64,000 bases of DNA, from the NCBI GenBank assembly GCA_030760725.1, contig JASWHV010000005.1, positions 86,806,622-86,870,621 on the forward strand, in the 5' to 3' direction. This document shows positions 37,022-47,842 of the stretch, piece by piece; the stretch's first letter is position 1; each line of letters starts with the position of its first letter. Made by a program: the position numbers and the translations under genes. The notes beneath the pieces were generated by a model that was not told the origin of the DNA, searched no databases, and saw only the letters and a program-made list of their open reading frames with translations. The stretch comes from Neostapfia colusana. Its lineage: Eukaryota > Streptophyta > Magnoliopsida > Poales > Poaceae.

Positions 37022-37966
37022 ATGACAGCGGATAAACAGTTCGAGAATGGGTTGGTGGAATCTCACTGTTCTCACCACAGCGGCTATCCGGAAGCATTAA
37101 GGCAGATGCTTCAATATTTCGGATACAACCAGATGCCGCAGTACTTCGCCAAGGAAGAAGGCGAGGAGGGGAACAAGACGTGGACATTCCATGTCGAGGT
37201 TCCTGCAGGACCTACGCCACCCGGTTGGGCGCCGTTCACCGTCATGGTGAGAGGTAGACAGCCCGAGGGAATGTGGCAAGTGGCAGCCCGTGACACCATG
37301 TCACGTTTCTGCCAGCTACACGTGAGAGCAATGGAGGGCACTCCATACGTGCTCGTTCCGGTGGAGGGACGGACGAATCATGTGTGGGAAGGGAGGTACC
37401 GGGAGGCAACCTATCCGGGTTGCCCAAGGTACAACCTCGCGGAGGCAAACCTTAGCCTCCAGATGAGGGCGGGAAGGGCCGTGATGGACAGCCAAACTGT
37501 TCATACGGAGCATATCGCCGCAAAGCTCAAGGAGAGAACAAGCTGTGGAGACCGTTTCGAGGGTGCTCAAAGCGCACTCCGCAATGTGCTCCTTCTGACG
37601 ATCAAGCGACTGAACGAACAGCATAATCAGTTGCATCGTCTGAAGAAGGCGAAGAGGAAAAGCCGTGTTGACATCGCGGCGCTGCAAGAAAAGGTGCAGG
37701 CTCTGACCCAGCAGAATGAGGTCCTTACTCAAGAGCGAGATGATGCTATTGGGGAAGGACAAGGCTGGGAAGAAGACTACAACCAAGCCATGGACGAGGT
37801 GCATGCATTGCAGGACCTCGTACTTCCGGTATTGGGCATACCGGTGGTCTTGGGTCTTCCGGCAATGGGAGAACCTGAGATGGGAGAGGAGGTTGTAGAT
37901 CCAGATCCACCAGCAGAGGTACCGGAGGAGGACGACCCGCAGGAGGTCGAATTCTACGCCGAGTAG
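37022..37966 (+). CDS. A2 extra ORF upstream of gag (314 aa), function unknown
   Basis: Intact 314-codon ORF, same length as the A1 copy with scattered substitutions and no indel. It starts right after the leader (ATG 37022) and stops 273 nt before gag. The N-terminal half contains helix-strand-strand-helix type segments (YPEALRQMLQYFGYN; KTWTFHVEV; FTVMVRG; MWQVAARDTMSRF). The segment at about residues 190-260 has LKKAK, ALQEKVQALTQQNEVLTQERD and MDEVHALQDL heptad-like repeats, predicting a coiled coil. The tail is Pro/Glu-rich and ends near EVEFYAE. It survives although gag-pol of A2 has at least four stops and two frameshifts. A role as an RNA-binding or Gag-associated accessory protein is only a guess. 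Confidence 0.75.
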   Translation: MTADKQFENGLVESHCSHHSGYPEALRQMLQYFGYNQMPQYFAKEEGEEGNKTWTFHVEVPAGPTPPGWAPFTVMVRGRQPEGMWQVAARDTMSRFCQLHVRAMEGTPYVLVPVEGRTNHVWEGRYREATYPGCPRYNLAEANLSLQMRAGRAVMDSQTVHTEHIAAKLKERTSCGDRFEGAQSALRNVLLLTIKRLNEQHNQLHRLKKAKRKSRVDIAALQEKVQALTQQNEVLTQERDDAIGEGQGWEEDYNQAMDEVHALQDLVLPVLGIPVVLGLPAMGEPEMGEEVVDPDPPAEVPEEDDPQEVEFYAE

Positions 37967-38239
37967 GAGGTTACCGTTGCCAAGTAGGGCAGCTAGAGTA
38001 GTGTAACCCAAACTTTTGTAATCAGTGACATGTCGTGTAGGCGGTAGCGTATGTATAGATAGTGATGACATGAGCACGACTTCTCGGAGACCCGAGAATA
38101 ATGTATCTTGTATAAAGTTTATGTTTTATCAATATATGTGAATGTTGTGCAAATTATTCATGCGTCATTTCAATACCTACTGTTGCATATGGAATTTTAA
38201 GTATGACATGTACTGATCGCTGCTGTTTTGAATTTCAGA

Positions 38240-41200
38240 ATGACTCATACTCGTGCCAACCCAGACGTTGGGGGTTCTAGTCAAGGGGGAGAAACCTCCC
38301 AACAGCCTCCCGAGGACTCCTCGGGACAGCAGCAGCAACAGAAGCAACAACAACAGCAAACACCGCCACCGCCAACGGTTACATTTGCCGACATCGTTGC
38401 GGCAATGGCGGGTTCTGATCAGAAGCACATGGAGTTGCTGCAAACTCTTATTGCAAATACGTCTCGACCAGAGAGGCATCAAGATCGTGAGGAGCGTCAA
38501 CAGAGCTCTTACTCTGACTTCCTAGCGACTCATCCCCTGGTATTTTCAAGGGCGGATGAACACCTCGATGCGGACAACTGGCTCCGCACGATAGAGATGA
38601 AGTTCGGGCTGCTCCAAATAGGTGAGCAGCGCAAGGCTAAGTTCGCGGTCCAGCAGCTCCAGGGATCCGCGAGCGCGTGGTGGGCAAACTTCTGTGCTTC
38701 ACAGCCCACCGACCGAGTTATGACCTGGGCGGAGTTCCGTACAGCCATCTGGGCCTATCACATACCGCCGGGTCTGATGAAGAGGAAGACGCAGGAATTC
38801 TTACACCTGCAACAAGGGAGCCGGAACGCGCTGGAACATCCCAGGGCGTTCAACGATCTCGCGCTCTATGCATCGTATCACGCCGATACTGAAGTGAAGC
38901 GGCGGGACCACTTCTGCCAGGGGCTTAATCCGCTCCTGAAGGACAAACTGGCGATGTCCAATCGCGGCAGCCTCAATGACATAATTGATGCTGCGATTGT
39001 TCAGGAGGACTCCGGCAAGGAGTTAGCGGCGGCGGAGAGAAAACGAAGCGCGCCGCAAAGCAGCGGAGAAGGAGGCGGCCCTTCTAAAAAATTTCGGATG
39101 GTGAATCGCCCACCATCAGGTCCACGCTGACAGCCACCATAGAGGTCAATGCCATTCCGCAGTCGGCCATATTCTTCACCGGCATTCAGGCCGGCACTGC
39201 CAGCACCACCTCCACAACAATAACAGCAGCAGCGGGCGATGCCGCATGCGTATGCACCTCAGCAGCGCATGCCGGGCTTTCGTCCCCCAAGCACCGGACA
39301 AGCAGCGGTCACATGCTACAAGTATGGTCGCCCAGGACACTTCGTCAGCAGTTGTCCAGAGAGACAAGGCGGCGGAGTTGCACCGCAACTTCCAGGGAGG
39401 AATCAGCCCCGGAACCCTACTAATGCGCGGCGGGCAAACCCGAGGCCCAGCACTGTCCACTAACTTGCCATAGAGGACGTGCCGGAGGGTGAGCCAATCC
39501 TTGCGGGTATGTTCCAACTCCACCAGCATCCCGCCATAGTGTTGTTTGATTCAGGCGCCACACATAATTTTATTAGCCAAGCTTTCATTGCTAAACACAA
39601 CTTGCCAATACTACCCACCGATAGTCCATATTTGATTTGTTCACCGGGTGGGAAGATTTTAGCAAGCGTAGTGGTTTCCAAAGCACCATTATGCTTAGCG
39701 GGTAGAGTGTACCCTACGTCTCTCATAATCTTAGAGGGACAGAAGGTCGATGTCATCCTAGGGATGTCATGGTTAACCCGCCACGGCGCTGTTTTAGACA
39801 CCGTCCTTCAAATCGTGCACTTGAACTCCGAAGTGCACGGATCTCACTCCTTATTTCTTGATAGTCCTGAAATAAAACTTCCAAGTGTCTATCAATCCAC
39901 AACTATCAGATTGGAAGATATTCCAGTGGTCCGAGAGTTCCCTGACGTATTCCCGGATGATTTACCGGGGATGCCGCCCGATAGAGAGGTGGAGTTCAAG
40001 ATTGAACTTGCACCGGGAACCATGCAAATATCCCGAAGGCCGTACAAGATGGCGCCCAAGGAGTTGGCTGAATTGAAGACCCAGCTAACGGACCTGCTGG
40101 AGAAGGGTTTTATTAGGCCGAGCTCCTCGCCATGGGGCTGTTCGGCATTATTTGTGAAGAAGAAGGATGAGATGTTACGGCTTTGCGTGGACTATCGTCC
40201 ATTAAACGCCGTAACCATCAAGAACAAGTACACGTTGCCATGGATCGACATGTTGTTTGATCAGTTGGTCGAAGCAAAGATCTTTTCCAAGATGGACTTA
40301 AGATCAGGGTACCATCAGATTAAGATACGGGCTGAGGATATTCCAAAGACGGCTTTCTCGGCGAGGTACGGACTTTATGAGTACCTGGTCATGTCCTTCG
40401 GCCTCACTAATGCTCCAGCTCACTTTACGTATTTGATGAACTCGGTATTCATGCCGGAGCGGGACAAGTTTGTCGTGGTCTTCATCGACGACATCATGGT
40501 ATATTCCAAGTCGGAGGAAGATCACAAGAAGCATCTGCGTATAGTCTTGCAACGGCTGCGGGATCACAAGCTATACGCGAAATTCAGCAAGTGCGAATTC
40601 TGGATATCACAAGTGCTTTTTCTCGGGCATATCATCTCAGCGGGGGGTATCGCTGTAGACCTGAGTAAGATCACACAAGTGCTGAATGGGAAATCCCCAA
40701 TAACTGTTCATGAGGTACGGAGTTTCCTCAGACTCGCGAGATATTATCGGAGGTTCATCCCGAACTTCTCAAAAATTGCCAAGCCTATGACCGAGCTGCT
40801 AAAGAAGGCTAGCAAATATGTTTGGAGTCCAGCATGTGAAGCAGCATTCAAGGCATTAGTAAAGCACCTAACCTCAGCACCGGTTTTGGCGCAGCCAGAC
40901 ACAAGAAAACCGTTCGATGTGTACTGCGATGCATCCGGCGTTGGGCTCGGATGTGTGCTGATGCAAGACCGAAGAGTGGTCGCGTATGGGTCACGGCAGC
41001 TTAGAAACCATGAGCAGAATTATCAAACTCACGACTTGGAGCTCGCTGCCGTGGTACTTGCACTAAAAATGTGGAGGCACTACCTACTCGGTGACCTCGT
41101 ACATTTATATACCGACCACAAGAGACTCAAGTACATATTCACTCAGAAGGAGCTGAACATGAGGAAGCGAAAATGGTTAGAATTGATAAAGGATTATGAA

Positions 41201-42800
41201 ATAGAAATCCATTATTACCCCGGCAAAGAAAACGTAGTGGCGGATGCGCTGAGTCGCAAGTCACACGTCAACAATCTGACCATCACACCGTTTGAAGAGA
41301 GCGAACCACCACTGCATGTGACTCCATATGGAGCTCTCTACAACCTAGCTTTGATCCGCACCATCCATGAAGAGATAGCGGCAGCTCAGAAACATGACAA
41401 GGGTATGTCGCATTTGCGGGGACGTGTAGACAGTGGGGAGTTGAAATGTTTCCGGAAAGACGGAGACGGCGTCCTATGGTTCAAGGACCGGATCGTCGTA
41501 CCCCGTAACCCGGAGTTACGGAAGAAAATTTTTGATGAGGCTCACTTGTCAAAATTTTTCTATTCACCCAGCAGCAACAAAATGTATCAAGAACTCAGAG
41601 GCAAGTTTTGGTGACATGGATGAAGTGGGAGATCGCCAAGTACGTGTCCGAGTGTGATACATGTCGAAGGGTAAAGGCAGATCACATGCGGAAACCGGGA
41701 CTGCTACAACCACTGGGCGTTCCTGCCTGGAAGTGGGAAGATGTGAGCATGGACTTCATCGTCGGTTTACCCACCACTTTTCAGAAACATGATTCTGTGT
41801 GGCTAATCGTCGACCGGCTCACCAAAGTTGCCCATTTCATCCCTGTCGACACCAACTACAACGCCAAGAAGTACGCTGAACTGTACATCTCATGGATCCT
41901 ATGCTTGTACGGCGTACCCCATACCATCATATCGGATCGGGGCACTTTATTTGTGTCCCGTTTTTGGGAGCAGCTACACGCTGCGTTGGGGACGAAGCTG
42001 ATCCGTAGTTCAGCATACCACCCGCAAATGGATGGGCAAACCAAGCGGGTAAATCAGATCCTAGAAGATATGCTACGAGCTTGCGCTATCAACCATGACA
42101 AGCATTGGGATGATCACTTGCCGTTAGCCGAGTTCTCGTACAACAATGGGTACCAAGCCAGCATCAAGATGGCGCCTTACGAGGCACTATACAGGAGAAA
42201 ATGCCGCACACCATTGAATTGGTGTGAGTCTGGTGAAAGGGTTACCTTTGGGATTGACCTTGTCAACAACGCGGAGGAAAAGGTTCGGCTGATTCAAGCG
42301 AACCTAAAGGCCGCCCAATCCCGGCAGGAACAGTATGCGGACCGGAGAAGATGCCCATTCAGTTTGAAGTCGGGGATCACGTATACCTACGTGTGTCTCC
42401 GATGAAGGGCATAAACAGATTTGGGGTGAGAGGAAAGTTGGCACCCCGATTCATCGGTCCATTCCAGATTACCGAAAGATGTGGATCAGTAGCATACCGG
42501 CTAAAATTACCAGAAGCACTTTCCGGTGTGCACGAAGTCTTTCACATTTCCCAGCTGAGGAAGTGTCTCAAGCTATCAACTACCATTCAGCTGGAGGATA
42601 TTAAAGAACTGCAACCGGATCTCACATATCGGGAGGAACCGGTTCAGATTGTAGATGAAAAGGCCCGAACCACACGTAACTGTACGTTGTGGTTCTACAA
42701 AGTTCTGTGGAGTAACCACTCCATGGACGAAGCGACATGGGAGAGCAAAGGATTTCTTCGCGCTAACTACCCCAACTTTTTCACGTCGCATATCCGGTAA
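38240..42800 (+). pseudogene. A2 gag-pol polyprotein, several stops and frameshifts
   Basis: Family-A Gag-Pol. Gag runs from ATG 38240 (Gln-rich N-terminus, capsid), then zinc knuckle (39314-39355), protease DSGA (about 39548), RT with FIDD (about 40483), RNase H with VYCDAS (about 40922), integrase zinc finger (about 41560-41670) and core (41750-42060), and chromodomain (about 42650-42800). Lesions seen against A1: TGA 39128-39130 (TGG), TAG 39140-39142 (CAG), TAA 39221-39223 (CAA), TAA 39461-39463; a knuckle Cys to Tyr at 39323-39325; 1-nt losses near 41612 and 42359. At least four of these fit C-to-T or G-to-A change, as expected from deamination of methylated cytosine. The end at 42800 matches the A1 terminus. 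Not functional. Confidence 0.92.
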
Positions 42801-42856
42801 TTTTCCACCGCCCCCCCTCTCATTTTCACCTTATAATCTCGGGACGAGATTCTTTT

Positions 42857-42869
42857 AAGGGGGGAGGAA
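42857..42869 (+). other. A2 polypurine tract
   Basis: AAGGGGGGAGGAA directly before the 3' LTR, the same as in A1 and B. The TCTCGGGACGAGA inverted repeat lies just upstream (about 42838-42850). Confidence 0.88.
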
Positions 42870-45800
42870 TGTAAGGGCCTCAGTTTTTGACACATGTTTA
42901 AAGTGTTCATCACCACACCACACACCTCATTTGAAGAAAGTTGATGAACACATTTCAAGAGCAAGTAACCATTATCAACATGATCATTAGAGAACAAACT
43001 CACACAATGCAAAAGTGGCATTTCCCACATGCATCAACTAGGGGCTGGACATATGAAAAACTCCTACACCTTGCTAGGGATGTCCTTGCCAAGTTTCACC
43101 CAAATTCAAAACCTTTTTGAGGTATTTTTGGGTATAGCTAGAAAGAGGGTTGTTTGAACTCAACTTCAAATTCAAACTGTTTTTATCCCATGAATTCAAA
43201 AGTGGGACGAATAGTCTTACTCAGCACATTTTTGTGAGCTCACACACCAATTTTCACTCCATTAGAAGTTGAGCTTGATATGAGCCAAGTGTAGCAAATT
43301 TAAACCTTATTTGAATTTTAAACTACATGTGTGATGAAATTTAGTCAAACCCAAACCAATTTGAATTCTACCCCATTCAAATGGCCCAGGGGCAGATAAT
43401 TCAAACACTTGAGGTTAATTTGGTCTCTACTGTTTAGAGCAGTAGAGCAAAGTTAATTTCAGAGGTTAAAAGGAAAATGGGACCCACATGTCAGCCACTG
43501 GAGAAAATTCAACCGACTGAAGACTCAATCCGGTTACTCGCGCCCGACCGAGCTGCCGCCACTGCGAAGAAACGGCGAGGACAGAAGCTGCTTGCCGCCC
43601 TCGGCCGATGAACCGCCTCTCGGGGCCCTTATCTACGCGCCCGAGCAGTCGCAGGGGGTTTTCACCGCTGCCCCGACGCGTCCCCATCCAGAAAACTGAA
43701 GCTCCTCGCCGCCCGGCTGAACTCTCTGTTTCTCATCGCCCGGACGATCCAGTGGTCCTCACGGCGATCTGAGACCAGCACCAGGTGTGCCAAGCCCTCT
43801 TCGACACCTTCACGTCGGTTCCAGGCTTGGAGTAGTCCTTCCCGAGCTCCACCGCGACGATCTTTCCTCTACTGGTTCAGCTCGAGCCGCCACCACGGAA
43901 ACAATCCGTCGGCCACCACAGCTCACCGTTCACCGAGCTGTGAACAGCAAAGAGGTTCGCCTTCAGTCCCTCTTTCATTCCCGCAAGCTCCGGTGGCGTG
44001 ACATAGACTGCTCACGCCGGAATTTCATGTTTTCGCGACGGTGTGCAAAAGTGGAGTCTGCACCGATCCGCAAAATTCGTAATCCACACTTCACCACTCA
44101 TCCTCTCGTGGAGAGAATCACTTCTAGGTGCCCATACGAGTCCATAGGAGCAGGAACCACGAAGAACCGTCGAGGGAAACCGCTGTTCTTCAAGTTTTAG
44201 TAAAAGTCCCGATTTCCGTCCTAGGTCGCACGATGACAGCCCAACACAGCCCTTTCCGAGCTCCGTGGAGCTCATGTCGACCTTTCCTAAGGTCCACTGA
44301 TGCTTCCCGACCGTTTGCTCGATCAATTGGAGTGCTAGGGAGGTCGGCCGACACGGCCGAAGTTCTCCCGAGGCTGCCGCTCGTCGCCGACCATGTACCG
44401 GCCATTTTCATGACGAACTGAGCCCGGAATCATGCTCCCCGAGTGGAAGTAGGCAGGGGCGGCCAGAATCATGGAGTTTGGAGCACCACAGAGGCTGCCG
44501 GCGAGCTCTCCGGTGAGGTGTCGCGGCGGCAGAGCGCGGGCGGCGAGAGGTAGACGAAGGGGTGGGTCCCGTCTGTCAGCGGCTCGGATTTTAAATCGGG
44601 ATCAGTCTGCGGCTCGGATCTGGTGTGCTAGCGCAAAACCCCGTAGACCCCGGTGTGCCGCCGCTCCAGCGTCCAACATGTGTCCACGTGGACCACCGGC
44701 AGATTTGAACTTTTCCCCGATTTTCAGAATTCATTCAAACTTCAAATCCTCATAACTTTGGCTAGGAAGCTCCAAATCCAGTGAACCAAATTTTGTTGGA
44801 TTCAGCTCTCTGAGTATTTTCCAACAAATCAAGTTTCACTTCATGAAAATCCCTATTTCTCCTGAATTAATTCCTCAAAGTTTAAACTGTTTGGAATTTT
44901 AACTGGAGAATCCTTTGGGGGAAATTCTGAAATTTTGCTGGGGTGTTCACCAAAATATCCCTGAACTACCATAACAATTTCAGATCCATATGAGCTATTT
45001 TGATCCACCTAATGTTTTGATTAATAAAACTGTTCCAGAGAAAATAGTAAATGTTCAGAAACATTTTCAGAATTTTCTCTGAAATTCTTTAGCTCATATC
45101 TTTAGCTAGGAACCTTCAAATTAAGTGAGATCAACTCCATTAGAACCCTCTGACAATCTAGTTTTCAGAAAGTCATGGCTTACTCCATGAAAATCCCTAC
45201 AACATCCTAAAGCCTCCAATTAAGATTAAGTACATAATTAATTGTGGAGGGCTCAAATGAGCTTTACTGCAACTAAAACTTGACCAAGTCTCTGTTTAGG
45301 TTGTAACCAAGCCACAGTAAAACTTTCAGGGTCAGTGGGTCTGTCTAATGAGACTTATAAGGTTCACAAGTTTAATTCAAATCAAATGCATTTAAATTAA
45401 CACATATACTTGTATCTCATGTAGTCGCTAAGATCGAGGAGGAACCCGAAGTCCTAGACTTCGTTACTCCGGAAGAGCAGCTAGCCTACGACCAAGAGCA
45501 GCAAGGCAAGCCCCGGTTTGCATTAACCTTTTTACAAAGTTTTATTGTTTTGAGCACTTACTTGAGTATGATTACTTCTTGCATTGGAGTCTTGTTTGAA
45601 AACCCAATTGCATAGCCAAGAGAACCATGGGTTTGGGATTAGGATTGCAAATCCCGTTAGCTACTGCAATGCTAAGATAGTGTAGGATTCGGTACAAGTC
45701 GAGTAGTTGGAACTACTCGAGAGCATAGGCTAGAGGCACTCGACTCAGGTAGAGATAGCACATGATACACATGGCAAGAAAAATGAGACCGAGCGGAGAG

Positions 45801-46916
45801 TAAGGGCAGCAGGACTTTGGGGCCTGTGTGCTATGGCTCCGCTTGTGTCGATTGAGGACCGAGCCGTGTGCGGGCCGGTTGAACAAGCTAGAACAGTACC
45901 AAAGACCTACCGGCTATATGGGAACCGGGAAACCGATGTAACTCGGGTAGCTGGTTATTGAGGCATTGCCCGTCGTTCAGAGGGTAGGTTGAGCGCTCGA
46001 GGTGTAAATCGGCTGGCGGCACTGAGATGCGCGTGCAGAGACCTCTTGCTCAGGACGATGGGACCGGTTCAATATTTGGCTGACGGGTGAGGGGTGGTTA
46101 CGTACGGCGTCCATGATGGTTGTTGTAGGAAACATCGAGTACGGGCATACGTGACGGGTTATTCGGGTTACCCTGCAGGTGTAAATCGATTATAATCGCC
46201 GTCCCTCGCGGTCAGTGAGTACCACTTGTTCACTGTACTGTGACGTAGAAAGAATAGGCTAGTTACATGTTAAAATGTTGCTGATTGAAAGATGGACTTT
46301 GATTGTTAATGATTTGCTGTAGTTTAGAGCTAATTAAAGTTCCTTTCAACTTTGGGCAAAGTACATGAGAGAAATCCGTTTCTTGTTTGATTGCGGCTCT
46401 CTCATGTGCCTTAGCGTAAGGTTCTCCACAACCTGCTGCTAAAATTTGAAAGTAAGGTTCCACTAATTAGGCGAGTCCTTGCAACTTGTTTTATCTCCTG
46501 TACCTATCGCCCCTCATGTAGAAGTTCCATGTCTAGGAGAGACGGGTCAGTCTTGCTGAGCCTTCATGCTCACTGCTTGTGTTTGAAGCTTTTGCAGGGT
46601 TCTATGAGGAAGGGACTCCCGAGGAGGAGACGGAACCCCAGGAGGGGAACCCCGTCGAGTGGGAGTCGTGCACGCCGCCGTGTTAGTGTGCGTGCGTGCT
46701 AGCAAGGACACGTTCACGGGCTGAACATGAACTTGATGCGTATTCTACGCCCGTGAGTGTAGACTGAACATATTTTGTTGTAAAAATGTTCATGAACTCG
46801 TTTATGTAATAAAACTTTGCTTCCGCGTTATGCCTTTGAGGTGTGTTATCCGGTGCTGTGCAACGCAGCATCCTCTCAGTGTGATCCTGGCTCGACATGA
46901 CCGTGGGGTCGTGTCA
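42870..46916 (+). repeat. A2 3' LTR (4047 nt)
   Basis: Pair of 1600-5648 with the same A2-type GC-rich zone. It holds the 81-nt open exon (45425-45505), putative GC-AG intron (45506-46597), downstream open exon (46598-46686, stop TAG), AATAAA (46808-46813) and the terminal hairpin with one G-T pair (about 46852-46872). It is followed by CCATA and then at once by element C. Confidence 0.94.
46598..46686 (+). other. Putative downstream exon segment in the family-A LTR
   Basis: Open in phase 1 from the CAG acceptor to TAG (46684-46686), giving an acidic segment with FYEEGTPEEETEPQEGN. The A1 copy (6620-6708, minus strand) is open over the same length with a slightly different end. The A3 copy has a 1-nt loss and the A2 5' copy is altered. 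Elements C (53970-54028) and D (210-244) have a short acidic, Tyr-containing open segment at the same place and phase. Confidence 0.4.
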
Positions 46917-47328
46917 CCATATGTAAGACCCTAAAATTTTGATTCAAAACCCTAAATCCTGTTAAGAGGGGGATTTAAAATTTTTTGGACGTGTTGTATG
47001 TTTTGCAAAAATTCAAATTCAAACTGGAATTCAAATTAAACTCAAATCAGAAAAGAAATAGAAAAAGAAAAAGAGAAAACAGAAAAAAACCGGCCAGTGG
47101 GCCGAAACCCACCAGCCGGCCCAGCCAGCGCCCGCGCCAGCCCGCAGCCGCGCGCGCTGCTGCCTCACACTGACAGGCGGGGCCCTCCCGATCGTCGTCT
47201 ACCTCGAGCCAGCGCCGGACTCCCCCGCGCCCGAATCAAAACCGATCGGGATTTCGGCGTATCCCCACTGAATTCTGTTCGTAGGTGACGTGGACATGAT
47301 CTAAACCACCCCGCCGCCCTCCCCCATC

Positions 47329-47336
47329 TATAAAAA
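47329..47336 (+). promoter_or_regulatory. TATA box in the element C 5' LTR
   Basis: TATAAAAA followed by a C-rich start region is a good plant core promoter. The second copy in the 3' LTR is at 60488-60495. A consensus 5' splice site, GAG|GTGAGA, lies about 270 nt downstream (exon end 47605), which would make a first exon. Confidence 0.75.
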
Positions 47337-47837
47337 CCCCGGCCTCGTTCTGTTTTTCTCACGCGATCGGCTGATTTTCCTCCGGTGAGAACCGAGACTT
47401 CTCCGGCGAATTCTGGCCGATCTATGCTCGGAAATTCCGATCTAACTCGCTGGTCTTGATCCACCGCCTCCGGAGAACATTGCAGGTGCAGAAAACTCGG
47501 TGACTTGCGGTGTAAACACAGCACCGACGAGCTTCGCCGTGGTTTCGCCTCGGACCTCGTCGCCGATCACTTTCCAGGACCTCCGAGCTCAAGAAAACCC
47601 CCGAGGTGAGATCCCCGACCTCCCCTCCACCGATCTATACCATAAAATCACAGTTCTAGGAAGAATTCTCGAAGATCCGAAAGTCTCCGGCGAGATCGCC
47701 GCTTCCCGCCGCCGTGCGCCGCCGGCAGCGCCGCCCGCGCTCGATCAGAGCGACGTGGCCGCTTGTGTGCCGTTTATTTTAAATCGCACGGTAGGGTTTA
47801 AACCCCCGTGTACCGGTTCGATGTTATAATCTCGGCC

Positions 47838-47842
47838 GTCGG
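47838..47842. other. Target-site duplication GTCGG, left copy (A3)
   Basis: GTCGG flanks A3 on both sides (second copy 51761-51765). The undisturbed site is seen in the element C 3' LTR near 60987. Confidence 0.93.

Larger units (their letters stand above)
1600..46916 (+). mobile_element. Element A2: full-length family-A chromovirus, host of A1 and B
   Basis: Complete element bounded by TG...CA LTRs of 4049 nt (1600-5648) and 4047 nt (42870-46916), with CCATA duplications on both sides. Inner order is degraded primer site, leader, extra ORF (37022-37966), gag-pol (38240-42800), polypurine tract and 3' LTR. The leader is split by the minus-strand element A1 (6390-36256, which contains B). Without the nested DNA the element is about 15.4 kb. 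The first ~100 nt of its two LTRs differ at about 4 positions by eye, more than the paired LTRs of B, which fits its being the older insertion. Confidence 0.93.

Noticed and set aside
37316..38077. 253-codon antisense ORF opposite the A2 extra ORF
   Set aside because: It is the mirror frame of the 314-codon sense ORF; the A1 copy does not keep it at that length.
47500..47829. 109-codon ORF in the first exon region of the C LTR
   Set aside because: It starts at GTG, and the 3' LTR copy has a stop in the frame and an indel; it is not clearly protein-like.
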